A stretch of DNA of 64,000 bases from assembly GCA_009363875.1 (NCBI GenBank), contig CM018690.1, positions 18,989,692 through 19,053,691 of the forward strand, in the 5' to 3' direction. Positions 35,111-46,968 of this stretch are shown piece after piece. The stretch comes from Mikania micrantha (lineage: Eukaryota > Streptophyta > Magnoliopsida > Asterales > Asteraceae). Below the pieces are notes generated by a model. That model made no database searches, had not been told where the DNA came from, and worked only from the letters and a program-made list of their open reading frames with translations. The position numbers were made by a program, and so were the translations under genes. Positions within the stretch are counted from its first letter, which is position 1; each line of letters begins with the position of its first letter.

Positions 35111-35690
35111 AAAAGCAAACAGAATCATTTATTTCTATAAATCTCTTTTGGCAAATTAAGATTCCTATTTCTTTTCTTACACTTAATAAACCAAATTACA
35201 ATCAAATATAATATGGAATAATTTTTTTTCTAAATAAAAGTTTAAATTGTTACAATTGATGTTTGATAAACTTTTGATAAATATTTTATTTAAACCATCT
35301 TGGTGAAATTAAATATCAATTATTTTAGTTACAAGCAACCACATTACACTCAAACAAGAGCAAACAATAAAGATTCTAGTTAAATATAAATAAATAGAAA
35401 ACAAAATGAAATAGTCTATTTATTTGAATGGACTTGCAAGTTAATTTATTAAATAAATATTCCAAATGTTTTCACTCAAACTTAGACGTATACATAAGTG
35501 TTTCATAGAATCCATAAACTTATATACATGAAACTTGAACTCTAGGAATACTAAGATTGTTAAGCTACCTTAAACTATAGGTTAAAATGTGATCCTTGAC
35601 TTAGAACTCAATCAAGCACATTGGACTAGCTATTCAAATCCAGGTGAGTATTCATACTCCTTTTATTTTTTGTATTTTTGGGATGTTACA

Positions 35691-38392
35691 TGTAACATTT
35701 CGATTAACTATGTTATTTCATTTTTATTAATATATATATATATATATATTCACATATATATAGATATATATATATATATAGATAAAATACATTATACATA
35801 AATATATAACTATAATGAAATATTAATAAGACAAATAATAGTAAAGTTTAAAGTATTTATAAAGTAAGTTTTATAAAGTATTAAATAATAAATATAACAA
35901 AGAAAAGTAATAAATAATAATAATAGTAATACATTTAAGTTTTGAAAAGCTTATAAAATAATTTTAACAAATAACAAAACATTATCAATACTTTATTTAA
36001 ACAAGTTTTAATTTTATAAAGTTTATAATAATTTATAAAAAAAAGGTTTTAAGAACTTAGAAGGGTTATATTTGCCAAAAACAGAAAAAAATTTGAAATA
36101 GAAAAAAAGAAGGAAGGACTATAAGTGACAAACCTCCATTCTTGTTTTCTTCTTCACCCAAATCCCCTTGGGTCGACCCATATCCCCATTCCCGACCCAA
36201 CTCTATCTAGAACGCGAATCAATGGATAAAACTCAACAAAATTTGAATTTTAAATGACTACGAATATCATGGAATCGTTATGAAGCCCAAATTCGTTGGA
36301 TTAAAGTCAAAATAATACGAAAATTAATCCTAAACACCGGTAAACGATCGTGTATACGAATTCTATATAAACACTCATAAAAACCAAATTAAATTCACTC
36401 ATACACGCATTATAGTCCTGCGAAACTTTCTGTAAAACAATATCACGCTCATAATACATCTGGATCGCGAAATCAAGCCTAATTACCGAAGCCACTCGTC
36501 GTTCTTGAGCATCCGATCGAAACCCAATCATTCGCACACTAAGGTTAGTGTTTTATAGCTCTTTAGATTCGTATTTTGATCAAGAACAAAAGCCCCATAA
36601 TTCCTAAAACAATCGGATTGTAGTTCGAACAAATTTTGGGGTCAAAGGTTCTAGGGTTTCGGGTTCTAAAGAATAGAATATGGGAGTAACAGAGAAGCCA
36701 TGTTTTATTTAATAAAAACGAAACAAAGTCGCGGCTAAGGCCTTGGTTCACTGGTTAACGCTCGGGAGTTCTAAACTCTAGGTCGTGGGTTCGAGCCGGG
36801 GCAGGGCCGTATTTTGTGGGGTTTGGACCATTTTTTTAATAACTTTTTAATTACTTATTATTTTTAAAATCTGAGTTCACCTAAATTATTATAAACTTAA
36901 AAACTATTAATTTAATAAAGAAAATATATATTATTCAGTTTAATTAATTTATTTAAATTAATTATTAATTTATTTCTTTAATTAAATATATAAAAAGTTA
37001 TATTTAGTCTATGTATTATTTATTTAATTACTTATTTCCTTGAAAATATATAATTAGTGTAATTATTTTAGTTAATATTATTATAAATTAATATCTTAAT
37101 ATGGTTATTATAGTTAATATTATTATTAATTATTATTACCATTATCAAAGATATTAATATTACCATTACTAATATTATTAATAGTATAATTGTTATTGTG
37201 AACATTAATATTTTTATTATTATGATCATAGTGTTAACAAAATTATTATTGTTATATTTATTATTATCATTATTATTATCATTATTATTATTATTATTAT
37301 TAATACAAATATTATTATTACAATTATTATTGATGGTATTAAAAATATCATTATTACTATTATTCTTATTATTATTATTAATATTATTATTATTATTATT
37401 ACTATTATTATTAACATTAGTATTACTAGTATTATTACTTTTATCACTATTATCATTATTAATATAATAATTATTAATTTTTATAGTATTTTTCAACATT
37501 AATAAATATTTTAAATTTTAAACAATAACACGACTTGAAACAATTTTTATAAAATCATATTTATGGATTTGGTTATAAACATATGGAACACAAACACATT
37601 ATGGAATTTTATGCAAAGTCATAGTTACATTAATTGCGCGCGATTGAATTATAGGTTAAGCTAAATCGAGTTGGATATTATTTGGACTACATATTTGTCA
37701 TTTAATTGCAACGATTAGCTCATCAATCAAGGTGAGTCTTCATATCCCGTTTTTACGTTTTTATCTTTGGGGTGAAACATGTTTACAACTATTACACTAT
37801 ACTTTAAACTATTAATCATGTGAACTTAGTTTAATGGTCTTGATGTTGTGGACTTTAGTCATGAATTTGCATTGATCACAAACTTAAACTTTCTGGTAAA
37901 CAATGATAGATCTATTGGCCCGGCCAGACCCACCGTCGTTTGATTTACCCTTCGGGGGAAGCCCGCGGTGATTTTTTGCTACTTCAGCATTGTTAGGAAT
38001 GCTGAACTTGGTCAAACATTACTTGATGACATTATTTGGTCTGCTTTGACATGCTTTGTTCATTATTATAGTTCATTATGCTTTGTGTTCACATGTGACA
38101 ACTATGTATCTATATTATATCAACTATTTTTGGTGTGTGTGCTTTTAAACCTGTGAAGCTCACCAACTTTTTAGTTGACCTTTTATTTTAAACATGTTTC
38201 AGGTGGAACTGCAAACTAAACTTGATTAATTATCATATTAGAGCTTGGACCTAGTTACTTAGTTAGATTTGTTGATTGTAACTTTTGTAATGATGTTGGA
38301 TGTAAGTATTTTACAATTTAGAACCTTGTGCTTTTGAACAATCTACACTTCGTGTACGCCCCGATGATTCCGCCGTTGGTCGGGGTGTTACA
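35691..38392 (+). mobile_element. Solo Ty3/gypsy LTR G inside LTR D
   Basis: This 2702-bp LTR begins TGTAACATTTCG and ends GGGGTGTTACA. It is flanked by the 5-bp duplication TTACA (35686-35690 and 38393-38397). It contains a tRNA-like module (36744-36797) and a long ATT/TAA-rich stretch (37080-37470). Long Leu/Ile and Asn ORFs there reflect the low-complexity sequence. The CTCACCAACTTTTTAGTTGAC motif near 38160 is shared with the other LTRs. Confidence 0.9.
36744..36797 (+). other. tRNA-like A and B boxes in LTR G
   Basis: GGTTCACTGGTTAACG resembles an A box, and GGTTCGAGCC (36788-36797) is a good B box. There is no full cloverleaf, so it is tRNA-derived or tRNA-mimicking and not a tRNA gene. 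Confidence 0.5.
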
Positions 38393-38397
38393 TTACA

Positions 38398-39169
38398 TAT
38401 GTTTACTCAAAACTGCATTTATATTCAAAATCATACGATGCAAAGCTCTTAGTCTATTTAGTTAGAATTCTTACTATGTGTATACTTGCTTGTATGAAAT
38501 CTATTATTCATGATTCATGTGTTATCTATTACAAACAAAAATTGACATACTAGATGTTATGCTAGTATTGAAACTTGTTTGAGAGGCTATTATCAATTGC
38601 AGACTTAGTTGAAGTAGCAGTTTTATACTATTACTGAAAGTGAGAGACTGCTATCTATTACAAACTTGTGTTTTGCATGACTTAGTTAAAGACTTGATCA
38701 GTCTTAACTAAGTTCTATGTATTACACTTGTTTGAGAGAACTTTATTGCTATTGTATTCATTTTATATGCAAACATGACTTGTACATGCTTATAATCTAA
38801 TTTTAGATAGTCTGATTGTTATGCATCGTTTATTTTAAAACAGTTATTTAAAATGTATGTTATACTCACCAACTATTCATATAGTTGACCCAAAACCCAT
38901 TTTTACATATGTAACATGTTAAGAAGAAGACATGGCGAAGACATAGGATAAGCTTAGTGGACTTAGTTAAATATCTAAACATTTGTTTAGAAATTCACTT
39001 GTACTATTTAGAATTGAATCATGTAATGGATGTTATTTGATAAATGAATGAATGTTTGATTGAAATTTAATTATGATGCTTTAATTATTGAACGTTATAA
39101 TAGCACCATGAGCTAATGAACAGTCAAACTCGCGCCCCGGCGTATTCAGCCGTCGGTCGGGGTGTGACA
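38398..39169 (+). mobile_element. Old gypsy LTR D, right end
   Basis: This resumes D after LTR G, has a CTCACCAACT...AGTTGAC block near 38868, and ends GGGGTGTGACA at 39169. No primer-binding site follows, so D is a solo LTR or a remnant. Confidence 0.65.
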
Positions 39170-40455
39170 ATAGGGACGTTATTGGTGGAGGCGTGAGGGC
39201 TCTCACCCCGTGAACGTTGGAAGCCAAGGAAAAAAACGGCTATGAGACCGTTGAGGTCAAAAAAAAAATTTAACACAACATACTCTCTTAATCTCTCAAA
39301 AACTATTCAAAAATTTCAAATCTCATATCTTCAAAAAACTTCTACACACTATGGATCCAAACAATCCAATAAAGGTTGGAGTACACAACAATTTCATATC
39401 ATTGTGTGTGTGTATAGGGGAGGGTACGTGTCTTTGTAAGCGATTAAAGACGAGGCTTGTGGTCGCTTTCCCTTATTGTTTTGACCGGGCGGACGTTGAG
39501 GAGAGGGTGGGGTCATGTCCATATCAATTTCCTAATCCGACTCGTTTAAGTCAAGGAAACGTCGACCGTTGGAGCCGGATTGAGTGGTCGGGTATTTGCC
39601 GGACGACGACGTCTTCGTCCGTTTCAAAGTTTGTAATTTCTGGACAAGATGTCATTTTGTTGATTTTTCTCATAACGTGTCATGCCACGATATGAAAAAA
39701 TGACCCGTTTTCTTTAGCCTAGGTATTCAACGCCTCGTTCTAGCTTGACCATTTCTTCGATTTTTGTGTTGTTGAATCCATATTTCGTTAAATTTTCCAA
39801 CTTTACGATGTAAGTCGCGTCATTTTCCGAAAATCATGACGCTCGTCCAGTAGGAGTCACGACGTATTACTGAAAAAAACTAGGCTCTAACACGTATCCA
39901 AAATTCCGTACTCGTTTGGTTATTACCAACGAACTGATCTTTAGAAGCATTGATGTAGGAACGAGCTAGTGCCACCTCCTCAACTTCCGTCCATCGGGTG
40001 ATGGTCGGTTTCGTTGCTTTTTCGAGCACATCCATTCATCAATGCCTTCGTCGCGATGTAGCCAGATAGGGGTCGACTTGTTTTTCCGAAACCACCTCAA
40101 TGTCGGGTTTTGGTGGGGTTTCGGAAACGTTTTTGAGGACGATAACAATTCATAAACAGGTTAAAAACTGATTATTTGGGTTCTTTGGATCCATAGTGTG
40201 TAGAAGATTTTTTGAAGATTTGAGAGTTAAAATTTTTAGAAAGTTAGAAAATTTGGAGAGAGTGTAAGTATATTGTTATAGGTTAAATGGGTTTATATAG
40301 GTAAAAAATTGATTTTTTTCTTTCAACAGTCATATATTCGTTTTTTTTTTGTTTTCAAAAAACATTCAAACGGACGAACGTGCTGGTAGCGCCCTGGTCA
40401 CGCCTCTATTCAGTGTACGGGGGGCCATGCCCTTTCACGAGAGTTTGCAAATTAT
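39170..40455 (-). mobile_element. Fold-back PIF/Harbinger derivative with decayed ORF1
   Basis: On the minus strand, from about 40195 to 39640, fragments in shifting frames resemble the Myb/trihelix-like ORF1 of plant PIF/Harbinger elements (RWTEVEEVALARSYINASKD, then KVGKFNEIWIQQHKN). Several stops and frameshifts break them. The 5' leader and start context (TCTACACACTATGGATCCAA) also appears on the plus strand at 39338-39358, so the two ends are inverted copies. No DDE transposase is seen. Exact termini and the 3-bp duplication were not fixed. Confidence 0.6.
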
Positions 40456-40471
40456 CCTTACCCTCTATATA

Positions 40472-40869
40472 TAGGAAAGAGTTTCTTTGTTAACTAACTC
40501 TTATTATGTTAACTCGTATAACTCTACCAAAAAATCAATCCAAAACGTTATTTTCTTTTTTAAATATCATTATTACACATGTATAACATTTTCTTCTTTT
40601 ATGTGTATGTGAAAATTCATCAACATATAAGATTTAAAAGTGTAAGTTTTGGTTACATGCATTAACAAGATTTATAATTTTCGATACAATGCAACTTAAA
40701 CTGCTTTTAAATCTTAAACGATGATAAATTTACACACACATAAAAAAGGAAAGTATTGTTTACGTGTAATAATGATATTAAAAAATAGAAAACAAAGATT
40801 TAGATTGATCTTGACGGAGTTGTACGTGTTAACATAATAAAAATGGGTTAACAATGGAACTTTACCTTA
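40472..40869. mobile_element. Fold-back MITE
   Basis: The left arm (TAGGAAAGAGTTTCTTTGTT) matches the complement of the right arm (TAAGGTAAAGTTCCATTGTT). The similarity continues through TTATTATGTTAAC and the inner arms. It has TATATA on the left and TATA on the right. Confidence 0.8.
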
Positions 40870-42025
40870 TATACGTGTGTGTACACACACTATCATTTTA
40901 CTAGTGCTCCATAACTTGCATATGTAACAAGAATAGATAGTTTTCACCCGCATGCATGTTCTGATCTCTTCGTTGTTCTCTGGAGATTTTACCAATGAAT
41001 ATTTGAAAGTTGATATGATGATGATGAACATTATGTAAAATAACAATGCTAATATTTTTTAGTTGATATTATTAGCAACGTTAAGTACCCAGCGAGTTGT
41101 GGTCCCAAAGTCTGCCTACCAAGGCTGCATCGGCCGAATAGTTTCCTAATAATTTTCGAGTACTCACTAACTACGTCAAGTACTTACTACTTTCCAGTCA
41201 AATATTGTAACAACGTCTAGCAGCTTCTGGGTTGATTACTAACACAACTATTATATTATATATCTAAACAAACTAAATTATGAATTATGTTTTGGGTGAG
41301 AAAATAATTTCTCGTGATAAAATTCATTTTCTCGTAAGAGATTCATTTTCGTGATTTTTTCGTGATAAATTCATTTTTCGTGAGATTCATCTGCTTGATT
41401 TTTTCATGAGAAATTCATTTTTTGTGAGTATAACATTTGAATTAAGATGTTTTCCAATGTTTATATTAGTTTTTTTTTTTTGTTTTACTTCATGACTCAT
41501 AATAGGTGTATTTTATAGTCATGACTCTTTTACATGTTAATGTTCTTTTTTTCCTTTTAAGTTTGTTCCAGAGTCAAAACGAATGTGTTAAATTTAAGCG
41601 GCAACGCGTGACAAGCACCATCTAGTTTTTATTATAACAATAAATAATGTGAATAGGGAAAGAAGAGTGATGCATGAGAGGTTTGGTGGGCATCACATGC
41701 AAGGGAACACAAACACATGTAAAACTTATACAAGTGTCAGTAACTCATTCATATTGTTATAGTAGTTCTGTTTCCTACAAAACACTCCTTTTTATTGGTA
41801 TAACTTGCAGATTACAACAGCAAAATTTCTTTTAAGATTCTTATCATATAAAACTTTAATTTGGGAAATTAAATAGTATAAGTGAAACACCAAGCATTTT
41901 GATAAATGTATACCTTAAAACTCAACTCACTTCTATCTATTCATGTTAAAAACCGTCTTTAAACCGTATGTATTCATATTACCTATGTATTAAAAAAACT
42001 TGAAGTTATGAATGGTGTTTTAATA
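40870..42025. repeat. Intergenic with short direct repeats
   Basis: No gene is visible. At 41300-41430, variants of the word CGTGAGAAATTCATTTT occur about five times. The rest is unassigned. Confidence 0.5.
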
Positions 42026-42380
42026 GGGTAAGGAGAATTTGAAAACCACTTATTCGTGAGAAAATCGTGAAAACAAGACAAAAATCATGTAAAAAACATA
42101 TTTTTTTGGAATTTTTTACTGGTTTGTAACAGTATTGGACACATTTTTAAAAAAAATTAAAAAGCGCCGACCAAATTTTTTTTAAAAAAATATTTTATAA
42201 AACCATGTAAAACATACTAACAAAACGTAAAGAAAAATTCGTCAGATCCGACGCAACGTTACGTATGTTTTACATGGGCTTATAAAATATTTTTTTTTAA
42301 ATCTTTGGTGGGCGCTTTTTTGATTTTTTTTTCTATAAAAATGTGCCAATAGTGGTACAAACATGTAAAAAAAGTTTAGT
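42026..42380. mobile_element. Truncated MITE related to 34505-34936
   Basis: It shares the AATTTGAAAACCACTT start and the inner AAAAAGCGCCGACCAAAT block with the 34505 MITE. It ends without the right terminal repeat. Confidence 0.6.
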
Positions 42381-42562
42381 GGTAACAATTCCTACATGAC
42401 ATAAGAAATGATTTAAGGTGAAAATCATAAATTAATCTAATTAAAGTTTGTAAGACCCTATATATATGGTTTGTATCCTGTGAAAACCGATCTTAGAAAG
42501 TAAACTCTTAAACCATGTGTAAGCCATTGATTTGGATTAGTGAAAATAAATATATGATCCAC

Positions 42563-43640
42563 GAATGTGGAATGAAAAATTAGTAGGCGTATTGTTAGAA
42601 CTTGGTTTTGTACAAAGCGAGTGTGATTATTCCTTATTTGTTAAAAAGAGTAGTGATACATGTGTTATTTTACTTGTGTATGTTGATGACATAGTATTAA
42701 CTAAAATTGTTTAACTGAAATTAATAATGTAAAACAATTTTTAAAAACAAAATTTTAACAAAAGATCTTGGTGTATTACAATATTTTCTTGGTATTGAGG
42801 TTATTAAAACAAATTATGGTATTTGTTTATCACAAAGAAAGTATTGTTTGGAATTATTGTCTGAATTTGGGTTGACTGGTTGTAAACCTGTGACTACTCC
42901 AATTTAACAACATTATGTTCTTGCTAATATGTGTAAAAAAGATGAAACTGATTAGAATGATATTACTAGGTTTAAAAAATTACTTGGGAAGTTAATTTAT
43001 TTGTCACACACTAGACCTGATATTTCTTATTCGATTCAGTATTTGAGTCAATTTATTCATAAGCCTACTAGTGTGCATTTAAAAATTGCTTTGAGACTTT
43101 TAAAATATCTTAAGAGTGCTCCTGGTAAAGGAATTTTATTTAATAAAAATAATAGTTTTGATATTTGTGCTTATGCTGATTCTGATTGGGCAAAGTGTTT
43201 GAATACTCGAAGGTCTGTAACTGGTTTTTATGTATTTGTTGGTGGTAATTTGGTGTCATGGAAAAGTACAAAAAACACAACACAGTTTCTAGGTCATCAA
43301 CTGAGGCTGAATACATGTCAATATGTTTTGCTACTTGTGAAATTTTGTGGTTAAAAAATATCATAACAGAGCTGTATGTGCAGGTCAGTTTACCTATTTC
43401 ATTATTTTGTGATAGTAATTTGATCTTGCTATTGCTTCTAATCCGGTGTTTCATTCTCGTACTACACATTTTGAACGTGATTTATTTTTCTTGAGAGAAC
43501 AAATTTCATCTGGAATTATTAAAGCATTATCTATTGAATCTATTAATCAAGTGGTTGATATTTTTACAAAAGGTTTATCAGGCAACAACATAATTGTTTG
43601 ATGGAAAAATTGAAAATGTATGATGCATTTAGATTATAAA
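42563..43640 (+). pseudogene. Decayed Ty1/copia pol (RT and RNase H part)
   Basis: Several frames together encode copia RT (YVDDIVLT near 42675, FLGIEV near 42785, HTRPDISYSIQYLSQF near 43007) and RNase H (YADSDWAKCLNTRRSVTGF near 43170, SRSSTEAEYM near 43285, HFERDLFF near 43470). Stops and frameshifts occur, including a break near 43300 and early stops before 42780. The polyprotein upstream is missing. It is a truncated, inactive copy. Confidence 0.85.
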
Positions 43641-43652
43641 ATTGAATGATGG

Positions 43653-43910
43653 TGTTAAAAATATTAGTTATATTTATATTTTCTTCAATCTTATAATTCT
43701 AATGTAGTTGTTTGTTTGGTTTTATGAGAGGTATTTGTTGGGCTGATGATAGCTAATGGGCAGCTGAGCTGGAGTTCTCTCTAATGTGTTCGAGAGTCTG
43801 GAGTCTCTTTTTAGGGTTTCTTCATTTGAGCATATCTTTTTTACACTTTAAAACACATATCGATCACTCTCGATAATCAACCTCATACATCCAATATTGA
43901 TAAAGGACGA
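43653..43910 (+). mobile_element. Possible copia 3' LTR
   Basis: TGTTAAAAATATTAG follows closely after the RNase H end, as at the start of many copia LTRs. The right end is not clear and no partner LTR is present in the window. Confidence 0.35.
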
Positions 43911-43987
43911 CAGAATTAGCAGCAATAATAGCACTTACATCTACAATATTTCGATGCATCAATTTAATAAATATCAAATATAGAGAG

Positions 43988-44270
43988 TGTTTTTTAACGG
44001 CCAACTAATCAACTGCCGAATACTCCGTACGCGTCCCCCAGCCCCTCAATGGCTAAAGGATGCCCGAGCTGGCCACTAATCCAGACGGACGAAGCCCCTA
44101 ACCTACCAGCCACCAATTCCTGGGCAAAACACGACCCAAGCACCCGCCCTAAGGCACGACGGTGGAAGGTCGGTAAAACCAGGTAAGATCAAGAATCGAA
44201 CACATGACCTGGGTTTTCTATCACTTCCCCCATACCTCCATCTTACCACTAGAACAAGACATCGTATCAA
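43988..44270 (-). mobile_element. tRNA-derived SINE with target duplications
   Basis: On the minus strand the head has an A box (TTCTAGTGGTAAG) and a B box (GTGTTCGATTC), followed by an unrelated body and a short A-rich tail near 43990. Flanking direct repeats ATATCAAATATAGAGAG (43971-43987) and ATATCAAATATAGATAG (44271-44287) differ at one base. Such long duplications indicate LINE-type target-primed insertion. Confidence 0.85.
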
Positions 44271-44287
44271 ATATCAAATATAGATAG

Positions 44288-45978
44288 TTGTGGTAACATA
44301 ATTGTGATTAATAATAGGTTTAAATAAGAATTAAGAACAAAAGAGGAAAACTGAAAATAAGTTGTTAGATGCGCTGATCTCTTTCACATTTATACCACGG
44401 ATAGTTTCAAGTTTCAACTAAGTTTATAATTTTACTGTATTTCGTTTTTTATAAAACAGAATCAATGAAATTTAAGTATCTATGTTGTAATTTGATAAGA
44501 GTATAAATTGAAATAATTATAAAAAGGGTAATTAGGCCAAAAATCTTTAAAAGTAGCATTAAGTATCAATTTTTCTAATAGATTAAATTTTAGAGAAAAA
44601 ATTGATGAAAAAATATCTTAATAATAATCACTTTTGTTTAATTTTAACCAAACTCGCTTTTATTTAAACATTTATAATATACGGCTTTATTCTTAAAAAA
44701 GATTATACCATAAAAGTGAGATTTTTTATCTTTAAAATAAATATGGCAATGTTCTAGAAAAAAATAAGTTTTTCATCTCTTTGTGTTTTTTAATACGTTA
44801 TTATGTCTTTTGTCTCATAATTATGTTATCGTGTTCATCTAAAATGATGAGTTTTGTATAATATAATGCGGAAATATTTTATTACATATTTTTAATATAT
44901 AAAACACAATGATAAAATAATAACAAATTTATGTAGTATATTAAAAACAATAAAAAAATAACATAATATGATTTAAAGCATACAACACAATGATAATTAT
45001 ATATAATGCAATAACCTAAAATATGTTTTAAAGTGAATTTTAGAAAGCACAAAGGTGAAATAACACCATTATATTTTAAATATATAAAACACAATAGTAA
45101 ATTGTATAACAAATTTATCTAATACTTAAAAAAATCAATGACAAAATATCATAAAATTATATTTAAACATAAAACACGATGACCAAAACATATTTTTAAA
45201 TAATGTGTCAAAATATATTTATTAATAACCTGTAAAACACAACGACCTAAATGTTCTTTCCTTCAAAAATAAATATACTTTGCTTCAGAAATAAAAAATA
45301 ATAATAATAATAAAGAAAGAAATAACGTTCTAGAGTTTTAGACTTAAAAACATTTTACATTTAATACATGGTAATCAGTATTCAACTTCTAAAATAAAAG
45401 CTTACTATTTATTATATTTCGACACATGTCAGTTGTCACATATGTATATAATCTACAGTTAACTAATATTTAAACTTTTATTATAAATTTTGACTGACAT
45501 ATAATAGATGTAATAAATTTTGTCACATCTATAGAAAAAGGTTTTCAACTGCTTACAAGTTTACAAGTATATCATTTGATAACTTGATATCTTTCATTTG
45601 ATTTCTTATAATAAAAGAAATATATACAGTATATTCTTTTTCAATTATCTTAATATATGACCAAATTGACTTTATACTTTAAGGATTATCAAATAATATA
45701 ATCGCGGTTAATGTAGGAGTAGCCTTAGAGGTTTAAGTTCAAGCTTACACAAGTAGTGTATTAATAAAATAGAAATACTTAAATTTGTCTTCTCATAAAA
45801 ATAAAAATAAAATATATGCATCCTCAACAGATATGGGCGTACATATTAATATATAAATATTTGAAAGGACAAATTTCACTATTTTATACATGCTTGTTTT
45901 TATTTTTTTTCCACTCTTTCTCCTATTAAACAATGATATTAAAAAAAAACTTATATCATAGATATTTTAAGATAAATT
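44288..45978. other. AT-rich intergenic, nothing recognised
   Basis: No ORF above background, no inverted repeats and no RNA gene are apparent. The motif AAAACACAATGA recurs loosely between 44900 and 45250. Confidence 0.4.
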
Positions 45979-46296
45979 TTAGAGTTAAACGTAAAAATGG
46001 TCCCAGTGTTTATATCAAAAATGTCATTTTAGTCCCTAAATAAAATTTGTTGCCATTTTACTCCTTGTGTTTTAATTTAGTTGTCAATATAGTCCTTCTA
46101 GTTGCCATTTTAGATACTATATTGGCAATTAAATTTCAAACACAAGGATTAAAATGACAACAAAAATTTAGACGAAAGATTATATCGGAAATTAAATTAA
46201 AAAACAAGGATTAAAATAGCAACAAATTTTATTTAAGGACTAAAACGACATTTTTGATATAAACACAGAAACTATTTTGACATTTAACTCTAAATT
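45979..46296. mobile_element. Fold-back MITE
   Basis: Arms of about 100 bp are near-perfect inverted copies: TTTAGAGTTAAACGTAAAAA on the left matches the complement of the right end. Shared inner words are TTTATATCAAAAATGTC and AATAAAATTTGTTGC. It is non-coding and about 320 bp long. Confidence 0.8.
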
Positions 46297-46968
46297 TTAT
46301 TATTGATAGATAATATCTTATTAAATAGAAAATCAATAATTTATCAAACACAGTTTTTGTCAATACACGTAATTACAACCTTTATCCAAGAAACTTTTTA
46401 TTTGTGTATATCGAGAAATTGACCAGATTCATTTTGAAGCCCTTGGAAATTTGTGTTTTAGCGTTTTACAATTGATTTGCCTCTACCATATGGTAAATCA
46501 TCAATAAAAAGATTATGAAACACAGAATAGAAGAAGAAACAAATATTACATCTGTAAAATCCAACCACCAAAAGATTGTGAAAAAATTGACAAGAAAAAC
46601 AATAATAAAGCAAAAGAATGTCATCAATCAGCAACAATGACCCACTGACCATAATCAAACTCCACATACAAGCAGCCATTAGCAAACAATTTACAAATCC
46701 AAACCAAAACCTCTAAGCTGGTATACATGCTTAAGTGGTTAATAAAACCGACAATTCGGGAAAGAAATACACACCCGAAAACAGAGTTAAGAGAAACCCT
46801 CCTCTAAACCCTACAGATATACCTGTCTACTTTAAAATATCATCAAACTTCTTAGGAACACCAACCACTAACAGAAAGAAAACATTAGTACCTAAAACCC
46901 TAAAATATATTGTTTTATCTATATATATGCATGCAATGATGCAAAAGATCACAAATCACACCATCTCC
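46297..46968. other. Intergenic and 3' flank of the CRWN4-like gene
   Basis: No separate gene is seen. The part closest to 46969 is the likely 3' untranslated region of the minus-strand gene. Its end was not located. Confidence 0.4.

Larger units (their letters stand above)
34381..35690 (+). mobile_element. Old gypsy LTR D, middle part, with nested MITE
   Basis: This is the continuation of 10615-11718 after removal of element B. It includes a TAA-rich tract and, at 35642, the GGTGAGTATTCAT block that parallels 37731 in LTR G. It is interrupted by a MITE (34505-34936) and, after 35690, by solo LTR G. Confidence 0.6.

Noticed and set aside
36744..36800. A tRNA gene
   Set aside because: A and B boxes are present, but the acceptor and anticodon stems do not form.
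37068..37499. Long Asn-rich and Leu/Ile-rich ORFs on both strands
   Set aside because: They are translations of an ATT/TAA-rich low-complexity stretch in LTR G.
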